Origin: an uncultured Bacteroidia bacterium
GTDB taxonomy: Bacteria; Bacteroidota; Bacteroidia; Bacteroidales; UBA932
Direction of reading: 5' to 3'
Assembly (NCBI GenBank): GCA_902785065.1
Contig: CACZXH010000007.1
Span: 186,001 to 250,000, forward strand
DNA: 64,000 nt
Part shown: positions 48,325 to 57,447 of the stretch, piece by piece
How positions within the stretch are numbered: the stretch's first letter is position 1
Layout: each line of letters begins with the position of its first letter
Program-made: the position numbers and the translations under genes
Notes under the pieces: model-generated
Database searches by the model: none
What the model was told of the DNA's origin: nothing
Seen by the model: only the letters and a program-made list of their open reading frames with translations

Positions 48325-49296
48325 TTATTCAGCCGGTGTTTCAGCCGGAGTCTCTTCGACCACCACCTCGTCAGCCGGCGGGATGCGGTCGATGTTGCCC
48401 CAGGGATTCTCGACTTTGATGCGGGAGAAGGCCCAGAGGCAGGCGGCGAGGATGATGCAGCTGACCACGAAGAGGATCGTATAGGTGGACTTGTCCATGA
48501 TTTCGATCCAGTAGAGATCCTCATAGTCCTTGAATCGCTCGATGTTGGAGAGGATGACGGAGGTGCCGTTGTTCACGAAATGGATGATCATCGTGAGGAT
48601 CAGGGAGCCGGTCTTGTAGTAGACATAGCCCATCATGAGGCCGATCAGGAAGGCGTTCAGGGCCTGCCAGGGGTTCGCGTGGATGACGGCGAAGAAGAGG
48701 GCGGAGACGATGATAGCCCAGCCGGGCTTCATCTTCGTCAGCAGGCCGCGGAGCACCATGCCCCGGCAAAGCCATTCCTCGAAGATCGGGGCGAAAATGG
48801 CCACGACCAGGAAGGAGGACCAGAGCGGGCCGCCGGTCATCTGCTTCATGATTTCAGTGAACAGTTCATAGAACCGGGCCAGGATGGATGACTTGTTCGT
48901 CAGCTGCATGTTCCAGTAGTTGGGCAGGTCGAAGACGAACATCGAGGTGAAGGTCATCAGCACGGTGATGAGGATGAGCAGGACCATGCCGTAGGGCTCG
49001 AAATGCCTGTTGTCCAGCACATAACCCGGGTCGAACAGCATGTTCTTGCGGCTCTGGTTCGCCGCATAGACCATGGCGGGGAGGAACTGGAGGGGGTAGA
49101 CGACGATCATCCCGTAGTCCAGGATGGCTTGCTGGGACAGGAACAGGCCCAGGATGGCCTGGACGATGCCGCCCAGCAGGCCGCCCAGCAGGAACCAGCC
49201 GATAAAGCCGAACATTCCCTTGACACCGGGCACGTACCAGGCGTGGCCCGAGTAGAGGTCATAATCCTTGACCTTGCGTGCGGAGAAAGCAGCCAT
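48325..49296 (-). CDS. CPBP family intramembrane metalloprotease
   Basis: This 323-residue protein has about seven membrane helices and the CPBP/CAAX-protease motifs EEWLCRGMVLRG (EExxxR), FFAVIHANPWQAL and HFVNNGTS. Family members include prenyl-protein and bacteriocin-immunity proteases; the target here is unknown. It ends in an acidic Glu/Pro/Val tail. The start at 49296 is one base after the upstream nucleotidyltransferase stop. Confidence 0.88.
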   Translation of the reverse strand: MAAFSARKVKDYDLYSGHAWYVPGVKGMFGFIGWFLLGGLLGGIVQAILGLFLSQQAILDYGMIVVYPLQFLPAMVYAANQSRKNMLFDPGYVLDNRHFEPYGMVLLILITVLMTFTSMFVFDLPNYWNMQLTNKSSILARFYELFTEIMKQMTGGPLWSSFLVVAIFAPIFEEWLCRGMVLRGLLTKMKPGWAIIVSALFFAVIHANPWQALNAFLIGLMMGYVYYKTGSLILTMIIHFVNNGTSVILSNIERFKDYEDLYWIEIMDKSTYTILFVVSCIILAACLWAFSRIKVENPWGNIDRIPPADEVVVEETPAETPAE

Positions 49297-49297
49297 A

Positions 49298-50230
49298 TCA
49301 ATACAGGGGGCTGGGATAGACACCTTCTTCCACGAGGGAAGCGAACTTGGCGACGACGCCGGGGCGGTCCTCCTTGAAGGTCACGCCGAACCAGCGGGAC
49401 GGGGTGGAGAGCACCTCGCAGGAACCCTGGCCGGACTTGACGATGCAGTCCACGGCGAAGGGAATGTAGTATTCCTTCTTGGGCTCGTTGGCATTGACCT
49501 CCAGGAACTGCTCGAAGATGGCCTCGCTCTTGGCGAAGTAGTCGGGCGTGAAGCCCCACATGTTCATCGAGCACAGCGCCTTGGCGTCCAGGACGACATG
49601 CTTTTCGCCGGTGACGGAGTTGTTCCCGTACACGATGCCGTCGGCTTCCTGGCCGATTTCCAGATGTTCGGCGATATCGGTGAGGTTGCCGGCCTTGTCA
49701 TAGGCGCAGATTCCGCGGGAGACGGTGCCGTTCTCGGACAGGGTGTTGTCCAGTTCGAAGCCGACGATGCAGTACTGGCCGGTCGTTTCGGCGTGCGCGC
49801 GGCACCAGTCGCCGAGGATGCGGAAGGATTCCTTGCCGTAGAAGTCGTCGCCGTTGATGACGGCGAACGGCTCGTGGATGACGTCCTTCGCCATCAGGAC
49901 GGCGTGGGCGGTGCCCCAGGGCTTCACGCGCTCGGGATTGAGCGGGAAGCGGGCGGGAATCTTGTTCAGCTCCTGGGTGACGAAAACGAATTGGAGGGGC
50001 TCTCCGTCGACGGTCTTGACACCGGCGTACTTGGCCTGGACAGCCTTTTCCATATCGGCCTTGAAGGACTCGCGGACAATGTAGACGACCTTGCCGAAGC
50101 CGGCTTCCACGGCGTCGTGGATGGAATAGTCGATAATGGTCTCACCGTGGGGGCCGAGGCCGTCCATCTGCTTGAGTCCGCCGTAGCGGCTGCCCATGCC
50201 GGCGGCGAGGACGAGAAGGGTAGGTTTCAT
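49298..50230 (-). CDS. Nucleotidyltransferase family protein, probable sugar-phosphate type
   Basis: A 310-residue enzyme with LLVLAAGMGSRYGGLKQMDG (nucleotide signature), GTAHAVLMAKD and the metal Asp pair in FAVINGDDFYG, and a C-terminal region containing MNMWGFTPDYF. It is a different subfamily from the MurU-like gene nearby. The substrate is unclear. Transcription is from TAAATTTG at 50271-50278, with the CPBP gene downstream in the same unit. Confidence 0.82.
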   Translation of the reverse strand: MKPTLLVLAAGMGSRYGGLKQMDGLGPHGETIIDYSIHDAVEAGFGKVVYIVRESFKADMEKAVQAKYAGVKTVDGEPLQFVFVTQELNKIPARFPLNPERVKPWGTAHAVLMAKDVIHEPFAVINGDDFYGKESFRILGDWCRAHAETTGQYCIVGFELDNTLSENGTVSRGICAYDKAGNLTDIAEHLEIGQEADGIVYGNNSVTGEKHVVLDAKALCSMNMWGFTPDYFAKSEAIFEQFLEVNANEPKKEYYIPFAVDCIVKSGQGSCEVLSTPSRWFGVTFKEDRPGVVAKFASLVEEGVYPSPLY

Positions 50231-50270
50231 AGCGTATACGTTTTTTAAATTTGTTGTCGCGTAATTCATG

Positions 50271-50287
50271 CAAATTTACTAATTTCG
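50271..50287. promoter_or_regulatory. Divergent promoter boxes for the nucleotidyltransferase and FtsB-like genes
   Basis: The minus strand reads TAAATTTG at 50278-50271. The plus strand reads TAATTTCG at 50280-50287, one base off TAnnTTTG, 31 bases before the ATG at 50319. Confidence 0.5.
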
Positions 50288-50318
50288 CAGAAAAGTCGGA
50301 CAACAATCTCCCGGATTT

Positions 50319-50633
50319 ATGGCAGACCAGAAGCAGAAGGGCAGCCTGCTGACGCGCAGCGACCACAATTACTTCCTCCCGTTCGTGATCGTCATCACGG
50401 CGGTGGCGGCGCTGTGGCTGCTGTTCTTCTCCCACAGCAGCGTCTTGAACTGGGTCCGCGCGAACCTGGAGATCCAGCGCCAGGAGCGCCAGATGGAAAG
50501 GCTCCGCAACGACATCGACGCGATGGACGCCGAGATCCAGGCCCTCACGAACAGCCGGGATTCCCTGGAAAAGTTCGCCCGGGAAACCTACCACTTCGCC
50601 GCTCCGGGCGAAGATGTCTACATCATTGAATAG
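50319..50633 (+). CDS. FtsB/DivIC-like septum formation initiator
   Basis: This 104-residue bitopic protein has a cytoplasmic polar start, one membrane helix (about 22-39), a coiled coil (EIQRQERQMERLRNDIDAMD) and the conserved ending EKFARETYHFAAPGEDVYII. It probably completes the FtsQLB complex with ftsL and ftsQ in the dcw cluster. Its stop codon touches a family A palindrome that separates it from folP. Confidence 0.9.
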   Translation: MADQKQKGSLLTRSDHNYFLPFVIVITAVAALWLLFFSHSSVLNWVRANLEIQRQERQMERLRNDIDAMDAEIQALTNSRDSLEKFARETYHFAAPGEDVYIIE

Positions 50634-50659
50634 AGATTCCCGGTCAGGCCGGGAATGAC
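50633..50659. repeat. Palindromic repeat, family A (copy 3), shared by the FtsB-like and folP ends
   Basis: GAGATTCCCGGTC-AGG-CCGGGAATGAC begins at the last base of the FtsB-like stop codon and includes the last five codons and the stop of folP (SSFPA then TGA). It may serve as a terminator hairpin for both. Confidence 0.85.
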
Positions 50660-51444
50660 GAAAAGATCTCCACCGTGCGGCGCGCTTCGGCGACGTCGTG
50701 CACGCGGAGCCAGGTGGCGCCGCGCTGGAGCGCCAGCAAGTGCGCGACCTGCGTCGCGGGAAGCGATTCCTCAGGCGTAATGCCGAACCGCTTGTAAATC
50801 ATGCTTTTACGGGAGACGCCCACGAGGATGGGCATCTGCAGGACCTGCAGGAGGTCCAGTTCTTCCAGCAAGGTCCAGTTCTGTTCCACCGTCTTGGCGA
50901 AGCCGAAGCCCGGGTCCAGGATCCAGTCCGTGACACCGGCCTTCGCAGCCCGCTTGGCAAACGCCTTGAAATACCGCAGGACCTCCGCCGTCACCCCGTG
51001 GGGATAGTCGGTCATCGACTGCATCGTTTCCGGCGTTCCGCGCATATGCATGGCGATGTAGGGGAGGGCGAGCCGGCCCACGAGCGGCAGCATCTGCGCA
51101 TCGAACGTCCCGGCCGAAATGTCATTGACCATAAACGGGCCGATGAGGTCGTACGCCCGCTCGACGACGGATGACCAGTAAGTGTCGATGGAAACGCGGG
51201 CGTCCGGGAACGCCTGCCGGAGGGCCTGCAGGGCCGGTTCCAGCCGCCGCCACTCCTCGTCCGCCCCGACGGGCTGCGCCCCGGGCCGGGTGGAACAGGC
51301 GCCGATGTCGATCCAGTCCGCCCCTTCCGCGAGCATCGTTCCGACGCGTGATAGGAAGGCGTCCGGGTCCTGCGCCCGGCTCGCGGCGTAATACGAGTCG
51401 TCCGTGAGGTTTACGATGCCGAGGAGGTGGATTTTCGGTTTCAT
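50644..51444 (-). CDS. folP: Dihydropteroate synthase
   Basis: This 266-residue TIM-barrel enzyme condenses p-aminobenzoate with dihydropterin pyrophosphate in folate synthesis. LLGIVNLTDDSYY (usual NVTPDSF), DIGACSTRPGA, ILDPGFGFAKT, GVSRKSMI and LRVHDVAEAR are present. The Pro of the first motif is Asp. The C-terminal residues and stop codon come from a palindromic repeat. A TATTTTTG box ends 5 bases before the ATG. Confidence 0.94.
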   Translation of the reverse strand: MKPKIHLLGIVNLTDDSYYAASRAQDPDAFLSRVGTMLAEGADWIDIGACSTRPGAQPVGADEEWRRLEPALQALRQAFPDARVSIDTYWSSVVERAYDLIGPFMVNDISAGTFDAQMLPLVGRLALPYIAMHMRGTPETMQSMTDYPHGVTAEVLRYFKAFAKRAAKAGVTDWILDPGFGFAKTVEQNWTLLEELDLLQVLQMPILVGVSRKSMIYKRFGITPEESLPATQVAHLLALQRGATWLRVHDVAEARRTVEIFSSFPA

Positions 51445-51448
51445 AACG

Positions 51449-51466
51449 CAAAAATAGTTATATTTG
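51449..51466. promoter_or_regulatory. Back-to-back -7 boxes for folP and tmk
   Basis: The minus strand reads TATTTTTG at 51456-51449, 4 bases before the folP ATG; the plus strand reads TATATTTG at 51459-51466, 19 bases before the tmk ATG. Only two bases separate them. Confidence 0.6.
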
Positions 51467-51485
51467 TGAGATTAAACGAAAAATC

Positions 51486-52166
51486 ATGCTCATCGTGCTG
51501 GAGGGCCTGGACGGGGCGGGGAAGTCCACCCAGGTCAAGAAACTGAAGGAATACCTCACCGAACGCTGCGGAGCGCTGGAATACATCCATTTCCCGCGCT
51601 ACGACGCCCCCGTGTACGGCGACCTCATCGGCCGTTTCCTCAAGGGCGAATTCGGCAGCATCGAGGCCGTGCATCCGCAGCTTGTGGCCCTGCTCTTCGC
51701 GGAGGACCGGCATCGGGCTGCGCCGATGATGCGCGAGGCCCTGGATGCCGGCAAGGTGGTCCTGCTGGACCGCTACGTGTATTCCAACATCGCCTACCAG
51801 TGCGCGAAGCTTCCCCAGGGCCCCGAGCGGATCCGCCTCCGCAACTGGATCTTCGACACGGAGTATGGTGATTTCGACCTGCCGGAACCGGACCTGAACC
51901 TGTTCCTGGACGTTCCCATCGGTTTTGTCGAGCAGAGCCTCGCGGCGCACCGCCAGGGCGATGACCGTTCCTACCTGCATGGCGCACAGGACATCCATGA
52001 GGCGGACATCCGCTTCCAGGAGGCCGTCCGGGACATGTACCGCGCCGAGGCCGCCCGCGATGCGCATTTCCTGCGCATTGACTGCGGCGACGCCGAGGGC
52101 CGGATGCTCCCTCCGGACGACATTTTCACCAAGGTCCGCGCGGCCGTCGACCCGTATCTCGTATGA
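51486..52166 (+). CDS. tmk: Thymidylate kinase
   Basis: This 226-residue P-loop kinase phosphorylates dTMP to dTDP. LEGLDGAGKSTQVKKL, the substrate motif LLDRYVYSNIAYQ and the lid region GDDRSYLHG are seen. It overlaps the DoxX-like gene by four bases (ATGA). Confidence 0.95.
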   Translation: MLIVLEGLDGAGKSTQVKKLKEYLTERCGALEYIHFPRYDAPVYGDLIGRFLKGEFGSIEAVHPQLVALLFAEDRHRAAPMMREALDAGKVVLLDRYVYSNIAYQCAKLPQGPERIRLRNWIFDTEYGDFDLPEPDLNLFLDVPIGFVEQSLAAHRQGDDRSYLHGAQDIHEADIRFQEAVRDMYRAEAARDAHFLRIDCGDAEGRMLPPDDIFTKVRAAVDPYLV

Positions 52167-53329
52167 AAAAGGCACATCATAGAATCCGGCGTTTCTGCGC
52201 CATCATCATCGGCCTGGTGTTCCTCGCCTCGGGCCTGCTGAAACTGCTGGACCCGGTGGGGACCGGCCTCATCGTCAGCGAATACTTCAAGTTTTTCCAC
52301 CTGGGCTTCCTGCAGGGGACCGCGAAGGCCCTCGGCATGGTCCTGTCCCTCGTGGAGGCCACGACCGGCGCGGCGCTTATCAGCGGCGTCTTCCGCAAGA
52401 CAACGGCGGTTATCACGTCCATCCTCGTGGTATTCTTTACGATCGTCACCCTGATCCTCTGGATTGCGAATCCGGAAATGGACTGCGGCTGCTTCGGCGA
52501 GGCCATCCACCTCTCCCACGGGCAGACGCTCCTGAAGAACGTCGTCCTGCTGGCGTTGGCCGCCATCGCCTTCATCCCGTTCCAGAACTTCGGCGTGCCC
52601 CGGAAGGGAAAGTACGTGGCCTTCTTCCTGGCCGTTCCTTCCCTCGTCTTCGCCCTCTGCCACAACGCCCGGCACCTGCCGATGATCGACTTTACGGAGT
52701 TCGCTCCCGGCACGGAACTCTTTGCTTCGCTGGACAATGATTATCAGGAAATGGACGGTAAGGTCCCGACCTTCATTTACGAGCGGAACGGGCAGCGCGG
52801 GTCTTTCACCCTGGACGCCCTGCCGGATTCCACCTGGACTTTCGTCGGTGTGGACACCCTCAGCCGCAGCGGGATGTACAAGAACGCCGCCAAGCCGGTC
52901 CTCTCCTTCCGGGATGCGGAGGGCGAGTACCAGGACGAGCTGGCCGTGCTCGGGAAAGTGATGGTATTCTCCGTGTATGATCCGGAGGAGGCCGATTGGG
53001 ACTGCATCCGCTCACAGGCCGCCGAGGCCCGCGTCTGCGGCGCGACGCCCCTCATCCTCGCCGTCCCGGGCGAATACACCCCGGAAGATGTGTATCTGGC
53101 TGATTACAAGCCGCTTATCACGCTGAACCGTGCCAACGGCGGCGCGACCTACTTCAACGACGGGGAACTGATCTCGAAATGGAGTCCCCGCGACGTTCCC
53201 GAAGCGGAGGAACTCAAGAACCTGCTCGACCGCGAGCCCGTGGGCCTCTCCACCGATTTCATCACCGGACGCCGCATCCGGGCGCAGGGTTTCACGCTCT
53301 ACCTGCTGGCCATGCTTCTCCTTCTGTAA
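52163..53329 (+). CDS. DoxX/MauE-like membrane protein (BT_3928-type)
   Basis: This 388-residue protein begins with four membrane helices of DoxX/MauE type (about 10-145), including VFLASGLLKLLDPVGTG and the conserved DCGCFGEAI loop. Another helix follows near 152-170, then a soluble domain (about 175-370) resembling a thioredoxin-like fold but without CxxC, and a final hydrophobic segment. The Cys pair in DCGCFG hints at redox or quinone chemistry. It is coupled to tmk, as I recall for Bacteroidales BT_3928-family proteins. Confidence 0.75.
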   Translation: MKKAHHRIRRFCAIIIGLVFLASGLLKLLDPVGTGLIVSEYFKFFHLGFLQGTAKALGMVLSLVEATTGAALISGVFRKTTAVITSILVVFFTIVTLILWIANPEMDCGCFGEAIHLSHGQTLLKNVVLLALAAIAFIPFQNFGVPRKGKYVAFFLAVPSLVFALCHNARHLPMIDFTEFAPGTELFASLDNDYQEMDGKVPTFIYERNGQRGSFTLDALPDSTWTFVGVDTLSRSGMYKNAAKPVLSFRDAEGEYQDELAVLGKVMVFSVYDPEEADWDCIRSQAAEARVCGATPLILAVPGEYTPEDVYLADYKPLITLNRANGGATYFNDGELISKWSPRDVPEAEELKNLLDREPVGLSTDFITGRRIRAQGFTLYLLAMLLLL

Positions 53330-53335
53330 TACAAG

Positions 53336-53364
53336 AAACGCCCGCTCTTGGAAGCGGGCGTTTT
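53336..53364. terminator. Bidirectional terminator between DoxX-like gene and infB
   Basis: AAACGCCCGCT and GCGGGCGTTTT form a 10-bp GC-rich stem with flanking A and T runs on both strands, 7 bases after the DoxX-like stop and 21 before the infB stop. Confidence 0.9.
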
Positions 53365-53384
53365 CGTTCATGGGCGGGTCCTGT

Positions 53385-56137
53385 TTACAGGCTTCGCTTG
53401 ATTTCCACGACCGTGAAGGCCTCGATGATATCTCCGATGTGGATATCGTTGAAGCGTTCCAGGGCGCAGCCGCACTCGAAGCCGGTGGCGACTTCCTTGG
53501 CGTCGTCCTTGCCGCGCTGGAGCGAGGCGAGGGCGCCGGTGTACACCACGATGCCGTCGCGGATCAGGCGCACCTGGGCCTTGGCCGTGAGCTTGCCTTC
53601 CTTGACCTGGCAGCCGGCGATGGTGCCGACCTTGGAGATCTTGAAGGTCTGCTTGACCTCGGCGGTAGCGGTGACCTCTTCCTTCTTCTCCGGTTCGAGC
53701 ATACCCTCGATACCCTCTTTGACTTCGTTGATACAGTCGTAGATGACGGAGTAGAGGCGGATTTCGATGCCCTCCTTCTCCGCGGCACGGCGCGCTTCGG
53801 CGGAAGGACGGACCTGGAAGCCGATGATCACGGCATCGGAGGCCTCGGCCAGCAGGACGTCGCTCTCGGAGATGGCGCCCACGGCCTTGTGGATCACGTT
53901 CACGCGCACTTCCTCGGTGCTGAGCTTGATGAGGGAGTCGGACAGGGCTTCGACGGAACCGTCCACGTCGCCCTTGACGATGATGTTGAGTTCCTTGAAG
54001 TTGCCGATGGCGATACGGCGGCCGATCTCCTCGAGGGTGAGGTGCTTCTGGGTCTTGATGCCCTGGATGCGGATGAGCTGCTCGCGGCGGTTGGCGATGG
54101 ACTTGGCTTCCTTCTCGTCGGTCATCACGTTGAACTTCTCACCGGCGGCGGGAGCGCCGTTGAGGCCGAGGATGGACACCGGCGTGGAAGGGCCGGCTTC
54201 CTGGACCTTCTGTCCGCGTTCGTTGAACATCGCCTTGACACGGCCGTAGTAGCTGCCGGAGATGATCACGTCGCCCACATGCATTGTGCCGTCCTGCACG
54301 AGGACGGTGGCGAGGTAGCCACGGCCCTTGTCCAGGGAGGACTCGATGACGGCGCCGCTGCCGAGCTTGTTCGGATTGGCCTTGAGTTCCAGGAGGTCGG
54401 TCTCGAAGAGGACCTTCTCCAGGAGCTTGTCCACGTTGATACCCTTCTTGGCGGAGATTTCCTGGCACTGGTACTTGCCGCCCCAGTCTTCCACGAGGAT
54501 GTTCATCTCGGAGAGCTGGCGGCGGATGGTGTCGGGATTCGCACCGGGCTTGTCGATCTTGTTGATGGCGAACACCATCGGGACGCCGGCGGCCTGCGCG
54601 TGGGCGATGGCCTCCTTGGTCTGGGGCATCACGGCGTCGTCGGCCGCGACGATGATGATGGCGAGGTCGGTCATCTGGGCGCCGCGGGCGCGCATGGCGG
54701 TGAAGGCCTCGTGGCCCGGGGTGTCCAGGAAGGTGATGCGGCGGCCGCTGGCGAGCTTCACGTTGTACGCGCCGATGTGCTGGGTGATACCGCCCGCCTC
54801 GCCGGCGATGACGTTCGTGTTGCGGATGTTGTCCAGGAGGGAGGTCTTACCGTGGTCGACGTGACCCATCACGGTGATCACCGGAGGACGCTCGACGAGG
54901 TCTTCCTCCTTGTCCGGTTCCTGCTGCTCGATCTCCTCGGTCAGCTCGGCGGTGACGAATTCCACCTTGTAGCCGAACTCCTCGGCCACCAGGACGAGGG
55001 TCTCGGCGTCCAGACGCTGGTTGATGGACACCATCATACCCAGGGACATGCAGGCGCCGATGACCTTCACCACGGGGGTGTTGTTCATCAGGGTGGCGAG
55101 GTCGTTGACCGTTACGAACTCGGTGACTTTCAGTACCTTGTTCTCGGCCATCGCCTGCTCCATCTCCTCCTGCGAACGGATGGCGGCCAGTTCGCGCTTC
55201 TCCTTGCGGTGCTTCGCGCCGAAGTTGTTCTTGGTCTCGTTCATCCGCGCGTAGGTCTCCTTGACCTGCTTCTGGATCTCCTTCTGCATCTCCTCCTGCT
55301 CGGCCTCGGTGAGGACCGGCTTGGAGAAACGGTCGTTGCCGCGCTTGCGGCCCTTGCCGGCGGCTGCAGGTTCCTGCTTCTTGCCGCCCTTGTTGGGCTC
55401 GTTCTTCTTCGGGGTCTTGTCGGCCTGCACCTTGGTGACGTCCACTTTCTGGGAGCCGCCGCCCTTGATGCGTTCGCGCTTCTTGCCCTTCTTCGGGTCG
55501 AACTGCGTCAGGTCGATCTTGCCGACGACCTTGAGCTGGGTGGCGGGCTGGGCCGGGGCCTCCGGGGCGGGAGTTTCCGCTGGGGTCTGGGCGGAAGGGG
55601 TCTCCTCGACGGGGGCGGCAGGCTCAGGCTCTTGCTCATCATTCCCGGCTTGACCGGGAATCTCTTCTTCCGGCTCGGATGCAACGACCGGCTCCGGTTC
55701 GGGCTCGACTACGGGCTCCGGCTCCACGACGGGCTCCGGTTCGGGTTCCGGTTCGGGTTCGACCACGGGCTCCGGCTCCACAATCGGCTCCGGTCCGGGT
55801 TCGACCACGGGTTCAGGCTCCACGACGGGCTCCGGTTCCGGTTCCACGACGGGCTCCGGCTCCGGTTCCTTCACCGGTTCCGGCTCCACGGTGGCGCGGG
55901 ACAGGTTGTTGCTCTTGATCACGGTGACGCGCTCCGGCTCGTACTCGTCCTCTTCCTCGCGGGAGCCGGACGGGCGGCGGGAAGCCTTGTCCAGGATCTC
56001 GGTGAGCTTCACGTCCACCTTCTCGGCGGCTTCCTTGAGCTCGAGGTCCTTGCCGAACTTCTTGTGCAGCTCGGGCAGGAACTATCCAGCCCGATGTTGA
56101 ATTGCTTGATAAGTTTGTTCAGTCTGATTTCTGCCAT
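53385..56137 (-). CDS. infB: Translation initiation factor IF-2, frameshifted/deleted near the N-terminus
   Basis: IF-2 delivers initiator tRNA to the ribosome. The main frame (56081-53385) holds the G domain ([31 protein letters not shown]) and the C-terminal tRNA-binding domains. The true start appears to be ATG 56137 ([19 protein letters not shown]), but that frame does not join the main one: at about 56081-56086 the text passes from GLDS to [19 protein letters not shown] in another frame, and relatives have roughly 20 more residues between these blocks. The main frame is closed upstream by TAG at 56082-56084; its first plausible start is GTG 56018. A (Glu-Pro)n tract and a family A repeat ([11 protein letters not shown]) lie in the linker. 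This is either a real deletion or an assembly error. Confidence 0.9.
55638..55664. repeat. Palindromic repeat, family A (copy 4), inside infB
   Basis: ATCATTCCCGGCT-TGA-CCGGGAATCTC; read in infB as EIPGQAGND, the same peptide and frame as in MurE. It sits in the disordered N-terminal linker. Confidence 0.85.
55690..55890. repeat. Degenerate (Glu-Pro-Val) codon repeat in the infB linker
   Basis: Repeated CCGGTTCGGGTTC/CGACCACGGGCTC-type units of 12-18 bases encode [10 protein letters not shown] runs. Such acidic Pro-rich linkers occur in the N-terminal region of IF-2 and are prone to length change. Confidence 0.85.
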
Positions 56138-56160
56138 ATAGTAACCCCAGTTTTTTCAGT

Positions 56161-57432
56161 TTATTCTTCCTCGAATTCGGACTTCAGGATGGAGAAGACC
56201 TCTTCCACGGTCTCGTCTTCCAGGTCGGCGCGGCTGGCGATGTCGGCCGGCGAGAGGGCGAGGACGCTCTTCGCGGTGTCGCAGCCGATGGCCTGCAGGC
56301 GCTCGATGACCCAAGGGTCGATCACGTCGGTGAACTCGCTCAGGAGGACGTCTTCCTCTTCGGCCTCGTCCTGCGGGAGTTCGCGCCAGACCTCGATCTC
56401 GCGGCCGACGAGCATGCCGGCGAGCTTGATGTTGCAGCCGCCCTTGCCGATGCCCTTCTTCACTTCCTCGGCCTGCATGTAGACCTTGATCTTGTCCTCG
56501 GGACCTTCGCCCAGGTCGATGCGGGAAATGCGGGCCGGGTTGAGGGCGCGGGTGATCATGAGCTGCGTGTTCGCGGTCCACTGGATCACGTCGATGTTCT
56601 CGTTGCGGAGCTCGCGGACGATGCCCATGATGCGGGAACCCTTGACACCGATGCAGGCGCCGATCGGGTCGATGCGGTCGTCATAGGACTCCACGGCCAC
56701 CTTGGCGCGCTCGCCCGGGATGCGGACGACCTTCTTCACGGTGATCAGGCCGTCGTAGATTTCCGGAACCTCCATCTCGAACAGCTTCTCGAGGAAGGAG
56801 TCGGTGGTGCGGGACAGGACGATGTACGGTGTCGTGTTGTTCTTCATCTCCACGCTCTTGATGATGGCGCGGATGGTGTCGTTCTTCTTGAAGCGCTCGC
56901 CCGGGATCTGTTCGGACTTGGGCATGCGGAGCTCGTTGCCGTCCTCGTCGAGGATGAGGACCTCGTTCTTCCAGGTCTGGTACACCTCGCCGGTGAAGAT
57001 CTCGCCCACCTTGCCGGAGTACTTCTTGAAGACATTGGCCTTCTCGATGTCCATGATCCGGCCCTGCAGGTTCTGGCGGATGTTCAGGATGCCGCGGCGG
57101 CCGAAGGAGGAGAGGCTGAGCTTGCGGGTGTAGGTGTCGCCGATCTCGTAGTCGTCGTCACCGGTCTCCTCGGCGATCTCTTCCACGGTGATCTCCGTGG
57201 CGGGATTCTCGACTTCCTCGACCACCTCGAAGTTCTGGTAGATCTCGCAGTCGCCCTTGTCCACGTTGATGATCACGTCGAAGTTGTCGGCGCTGCCGTA
57301 GGTCTTGGCGAGCTGGGTGAGGAACACATCCTTCAGGACACCGAGCATCACGGGACGGTCGATGCTTTTCTCTTCCTTGAAATCCTTGAACGCGTCGATC
57401 AAGGTGATTTCTTTTTCTTTGTCTTTTGCCAT
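56161..57432 (-). CDS. nusA: Transcription termination/antitermination factor NusA
   Basis: NusA (423 residues) binds RNA polymerase and modulates pausing and termination. The N-terminal domain (1-125), S1 domain (GEIFTGEVYQTWKNEVLILD) and two KH domains (PGERAKVAVES, IGACIGVKGSRIMGIVREL, LNPARISRI) are present, with an acidic C-terminus ending in helix-hairpin-helix-like repeats. It sits between rimP and infB, the usual order. Confidence 0.96.
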   Translation of the reverse strand: MAKDKEKEITLIDAFKDFKEEKSIDRPVMLGVLKDVFLTQLAKTYGSADNFDVIINVDKGDCEIYQNFEVVEEVENPATEITVEEIAEETGDDDYEIGDTYTRKLSLSSFGRRGILNIRQNLQGRIMDIEKANVFKKYSGKVGEIFTGEVYQTWKNEVLILDEDGNELRMPKSEQIPGERFKKNDTIRAIIKSVEMKNNTTPYIVLSRTTDSFLEKLFEMEVPEIYDGLITVKKVVRIPGERAKVAVESYDDRIDPIGACIGVKGSRIMGIVRELRNENIDVIQWTANTQLMITRALNPARISRIDLGEGPEDKIKVYMQAEEVKKGIGKGGCNIKLAGMLVGREIEVWRELPQDEAEEEDVLLSEFTDVIDPWVIERLQAIGCDTAKSVLALSPADIASRADLEDETVEEVFSILKSEFEEE

Positions 57433-57447
57433 TGTGGTTATCTTGTA

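Noticed and set aside
55690-55890. Possible CRISPR-like tandem array
   Set aside because: The repeats are codon repeats for Glu-Pro-Val in the IF-2 linker, with no constant spacers and no cas genes nearby.
53370-56141. 923-codon open frame on the plus strand opposite infB
   Set aside because: Low-complexity antisense reading of infB; no start context, no motifs. It does not explain the infB frameshift.
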